Below, one piece after another: positions 62,501 through 64,000 of a DNA stretch of 64,000 nucleotides (its first letter is position 1; each line of letters begins with the position of its first letter). The translations under genes were made by a program, and so were the position numbers. The stretch is taken from contig NZ_JACIFE010000001.1 in NCBI RefSeq assembly GCF_014197255.1, positions 343,410 to 407,409 on the forward strand, written 5' to 3'. The notes under the pieces were generated by a model. The model worked only from the letters and a program-made list of their open reading frames with translations, had not been told where the DNA came from and searched no databases. The stretch is from Bartonella fuyuanensis (lineage in GTDB: Bacteria; Pseudomonadota; Alphaproteobacteria; Rhizobiales; Rhizobiaceae).

Positions 62501-64000
62501 GACCAATAATAAAGTCGATGCTTTATCAAATAATTTACAAACAGTAACCACAAATATAGCCCAATCTTTTGGTGGTGGCGCCGAATATAAAGATGGCAAA
62601 TGGATTGCTCCAACATTTAAAGTTGGAACAGTTAATACTGATGGTGAAGAAAAAGAACACATTTATCATAATGTAGCGGAAGCTTTGAGTGAGGTTGGTA
62701 ATTCTGTTACAAATGTTAAAAATAAGATTACCAAAGAAGTTAATAATATAGTTACTACTGTAAGAAGCGATTCTTTATTGTGGAATGCAAACGATCAAGT
62801 CTTTAGTGCTCAGCATGGGAATGATGGTAACAAAACCAATAGTAAAATTACGCATCTTTTAGATGGGGATATTACTTCTGGTTCGACAGATGCTGTTACG
62901 GGTAATCAACTTAATTTTTTGGGTAATAAGGTTGCGAGCTATTTTGGTGGTAATGCTAAGTATGAAAATGGCACATGGGTCGATCCAATTTTTAAAATTA
63001 AACGAGTTAAAATTGATGGTACAGAAGATGAACAAAGCTATACGAGTGTAGCGGCTGCTTTTGAAGGTGTTGGAGCTGCTTTTACAAATATAAAAAGTGA
63101 AATTACCAACCAGATTAATAATGCCATTACTAATGTACAAGGTGATAGCCTTGTTAAAAAAGATGCTACAACGAACCACATCACTATTGGTAAAGAGGTA
63201 GCAGGCGATGAAATCAATATTGCTAACAATACAAACGAGGCACGCATTCTTTCCGGTGTGAAGGATGCAGTAAAAGCTAATGAAGCTGTCAACAAAGGCC
63301 AGCTTGATAAAAGTATCGAAAATGCAAATAATGAAATAACGAATAAATTTGAGAAGTTTACTGAAAAAATAACGAAAGTTACGCAGGAGATTCAAAGTGA
63401 TGCCTTATTATGGAGTCAGTCTGATAATGCCTTTAGTGCTCAGCATGGTAAGGACGATGAAAAGATAAATAGTAAAATTACACACCTTAAAGCTGGAGAT
63501 ATTTCTGTTGATTCTCATGATGCCATTAATGGTTCTCAGCTTTATACTTTGGGTCGCAGTTTTGCGAGATCTTTAGGCGGTGATGGTAGCTATGAGGAAG
63601 GCCAGTGGGTTTCTCCTACATTTACGGTTAAGAGTTTCAAAGAAGAAGGTGCGGTTACTGACACGGCTTATGACAATGTCGCGTCTGCCTTTGCTGGTGT
63701 TGGCGATTCATTTGAGAAAGTTACAATACACTTTGCGAATATTAAGGCTGAAATTAGCAAAGAGATCGATACGGTTCAAAGTTCTGCTTTGATGTGGGAC
63801 AAGAGCAAAGGAGCGTTTGTAGCAGAGCATGAGCAAGAAGGTAACAAAACGAATAGCAAACTTACATCTCTTGCTGATGGAGATATTTCTGCTACTTCAA
63901 CAGAAGCCGTGAATGGTAGTCAGCTTTATTTGATGAATACCACGTTAGCGAGTTATTTTGGTGGTGGGGCTGGTTATGAGAATGGTCAGTGGATAGCTCC
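59589..64000 (+). CDS. trimeric autotransporter adhesin with two heads, 3' end outside window
   Basis: The frame is open from ATG 59589 (GGAGAG upstream) to the window edge, 1470 codons, so it is incomplete at the 3' side. A long signal peptide ends near residue 41 (SNISSVFA). The N-terminal segment GSHGSVVLSGDDDYCGADHV matches the first adhesin. A YadA-like head (about 158-294) and neck (NVAQL, about 345) follow. Stalk modules then lead to a second head block (about 557-717, for example AIGHNAFASAGDSFAFGTGS), another neck (about 755) and a stalk with repeated modules (YFGGGAEYKDGKW, DSLVKKDATTNHITIGKE). The membrane anchor is not reached. I checked the frame at several points and saw no break. 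Confidence 0.9.
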   Translation, partial: MKKLYAIQRASYLKVSRFSCVRVFSLAMSVLLLSNISSVFASNLAITAAVNLSQNLPAVNYKFGSHGSVVLSGDDDYCGADHVIGREASIPRRAAAITAEEEYRRFLEQPTFNGYSPYSQSDRQQIWDKEGRTTGDIGYMGIYATKGDQDIMPEAFGVYSFATGCGSAAQGSYSTAFGANAVARTGGSQAFGVAALAAGRVSVAIGVSSEATGDSAIALGGLSKANGIRSVAIGTRARAVGADSIAIGSSAEDNVNITLASGDKALAIGPNAQALVSGGVAIGADSVSNISAGVKGYSPLGEQKLGIDNFVWKSKQGAFSVGNIDAGITRQIVGVAAGLQDTDAVNVAQLKDLEVFVRRHAWRVSFDKDDPIIFSYDSEMNFSAGSNNFNVTRGDQENEIKFDLARKITLDSIIAGNNVFDSTGLKIKGGPQITNFGIDVRSKKITNIADGTDVTDAVNFGQLDKVKEEVQEQIAANSFIKQDSKTKYITIGKETVGDKIDITSQNGSSRTISGIKAGIVDTDAVNFAQLKAVEEAAAAAVKGLKINTTNEFFHDPSAVGEDSVAIGNGANANFSGGIAIGVDATIVRENNPKGDPLNAIAIGVGAKVIGVYSIAIGHNAFASAGDSFAFGTGSKAKADGAFAMGRGAEASSMWSFALGASAKVTENARNSVAIGWLAKADSMWSFALGAKTEATVMNGVAIGAGSVVDVAAGVAGYDPRTRGDAKNSDIMWKATLGALSVGAVKKDKTRQIIGVAAGTSDTDAVNVAQLKALQDSIITSWDLSVNGANATSVTSTSPMDLAVGSSNLNITKGEYDNKVKFDLAKDLMLNSIKLGRKSLSDDEEALSYAEAGLVTLDETGLIIKDGPQVTIAGINAGSKKITGVAEGTEKTDAVNFLQLKTVEKDIKEQVAANSFVKQNAETQHITIGKEVGGDKMDIANNKNEKRTLTGIKAGTLSEASNEAVIGSQLFTTNNKVDALSNNLQTVTTNIAQSFGGGAEYKDGKWIAPTFKVGTVNTDGEEKEHIYHNVAEALSEVGNSVTNVKNKITKEVNNIVTTVRSDSLLWNANDQVFSAQHGNDGNKTNSKITHLLDGDITSGSTDAVTGNQLNFLGNKVASYFGGNAKYENGTWVDPIFKIKRVKIDGTEDEQSYTSVAAAFEGVGAAFTNIKSEITNQINNAITNVQGDSLVKKDATTNHITIGKEVAGDEINIANNTNEARILSGVKDAVKANEAVNKGQLDKSIENANNEITNKFEKFTEKITKVTQEIQSDALLWSQSDNAFSAQHGKDDEKINSKITHLKAGDISVDSHDAINGSQLYTLGRSFARSLGGDGSYEEGQWVSPTFTVKSFKEEGAVTDTAYDNVASAFAGVGDSFEKVTIHFANIKAEISKEIDTVQSSALMWDKSKGAFVAEHEQEGNKTNSKLTSLADGDISATSTEAVNGSQLYLMNTTLASYFGGGAGYENGQWIA

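Noticed and set aside
61736..62662. A long open frame of 308 codons on the minus strand inside the second adhesin gene, with others at 60104-60691, 49139-49417 and 50138-50452
   Set aside because: They mirror the repetitive, stop-poor adhesin coding frame. They have no ribosome sites, and the plus-strand protein has clear adhesin domains.

Overview
The window looks like a piece of an AT-rich chromosome from an alphaproteobacterium of the genus Bartonella (order Rhizobiales). This rests on gene content and order that I recognise, not on a database search. The markers are rpsT-dnaA-dnaN-recF, the irr / fabA-fabB-fabI divergon, a cyo ubiquinol oxidase operon, ccmABCDG, and two very large trimeric autotransporter adhesins of the BadA/Vomp/Brp type. 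I cannot name the species.

Left part (1-18.5 kb), housekeeping: the 3' end of hslO (Hsp33). Then the leftward cytochrome c maturation operon ccmA-B-C-D-G, divergent from acnA; a candidate Irr-type operator lies between them. Then rpsT, dnaA, dnaN and recF (replication and repair), aroQ, the cyoABCD operon and gpsA. CyoD carries an unusual C-terminal tail of six 20-residue repeats.

Middle part (18.5-41.8 kb): a decayed phage-type tyrosine integrase, the leftward fabA-fabB-fabI operon divergent from irr, an SH3-domain exported protein, rpsU, fhs and a tRNA-Arg. An RND efflux operon follows, preceded by two direct repeats. Then come pgi, a tRNA-Ser, a fused EIIA-HPr-EI phosphotransferase, the rplU-rpmA operon and a second tRNA-Ser. 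Long AT-rich intergenic stretches hold little or only remnants.

Right part (41.8-64 kb), accessory: decayed genes (a methyltransferase remnant and others I do not recognise), an intact MFS exporter and a small translationally coupled gene pair. The adhesin cluster follows: a complete 1918-residue adhesin, a heavily decayed adhesin pseudogene broken by a roughly 0.3 kb fragment of an integrase gene start, and a second adhesin that is open to the window end and has two YadA-like head domains.

Functionally, the left two thirds supply core respiration, haem and iron handling, fatty acid synthesis and translation. The right third is a host-interaction locus shaped by duplication, recombination and decay. 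I found no clearly new multi-gene system. The most unusual items are the CyoD repeat tail, the integrase-in-adhesin insertion and the putative Irr link between iron status, aconitase and cytochrome c maturation.
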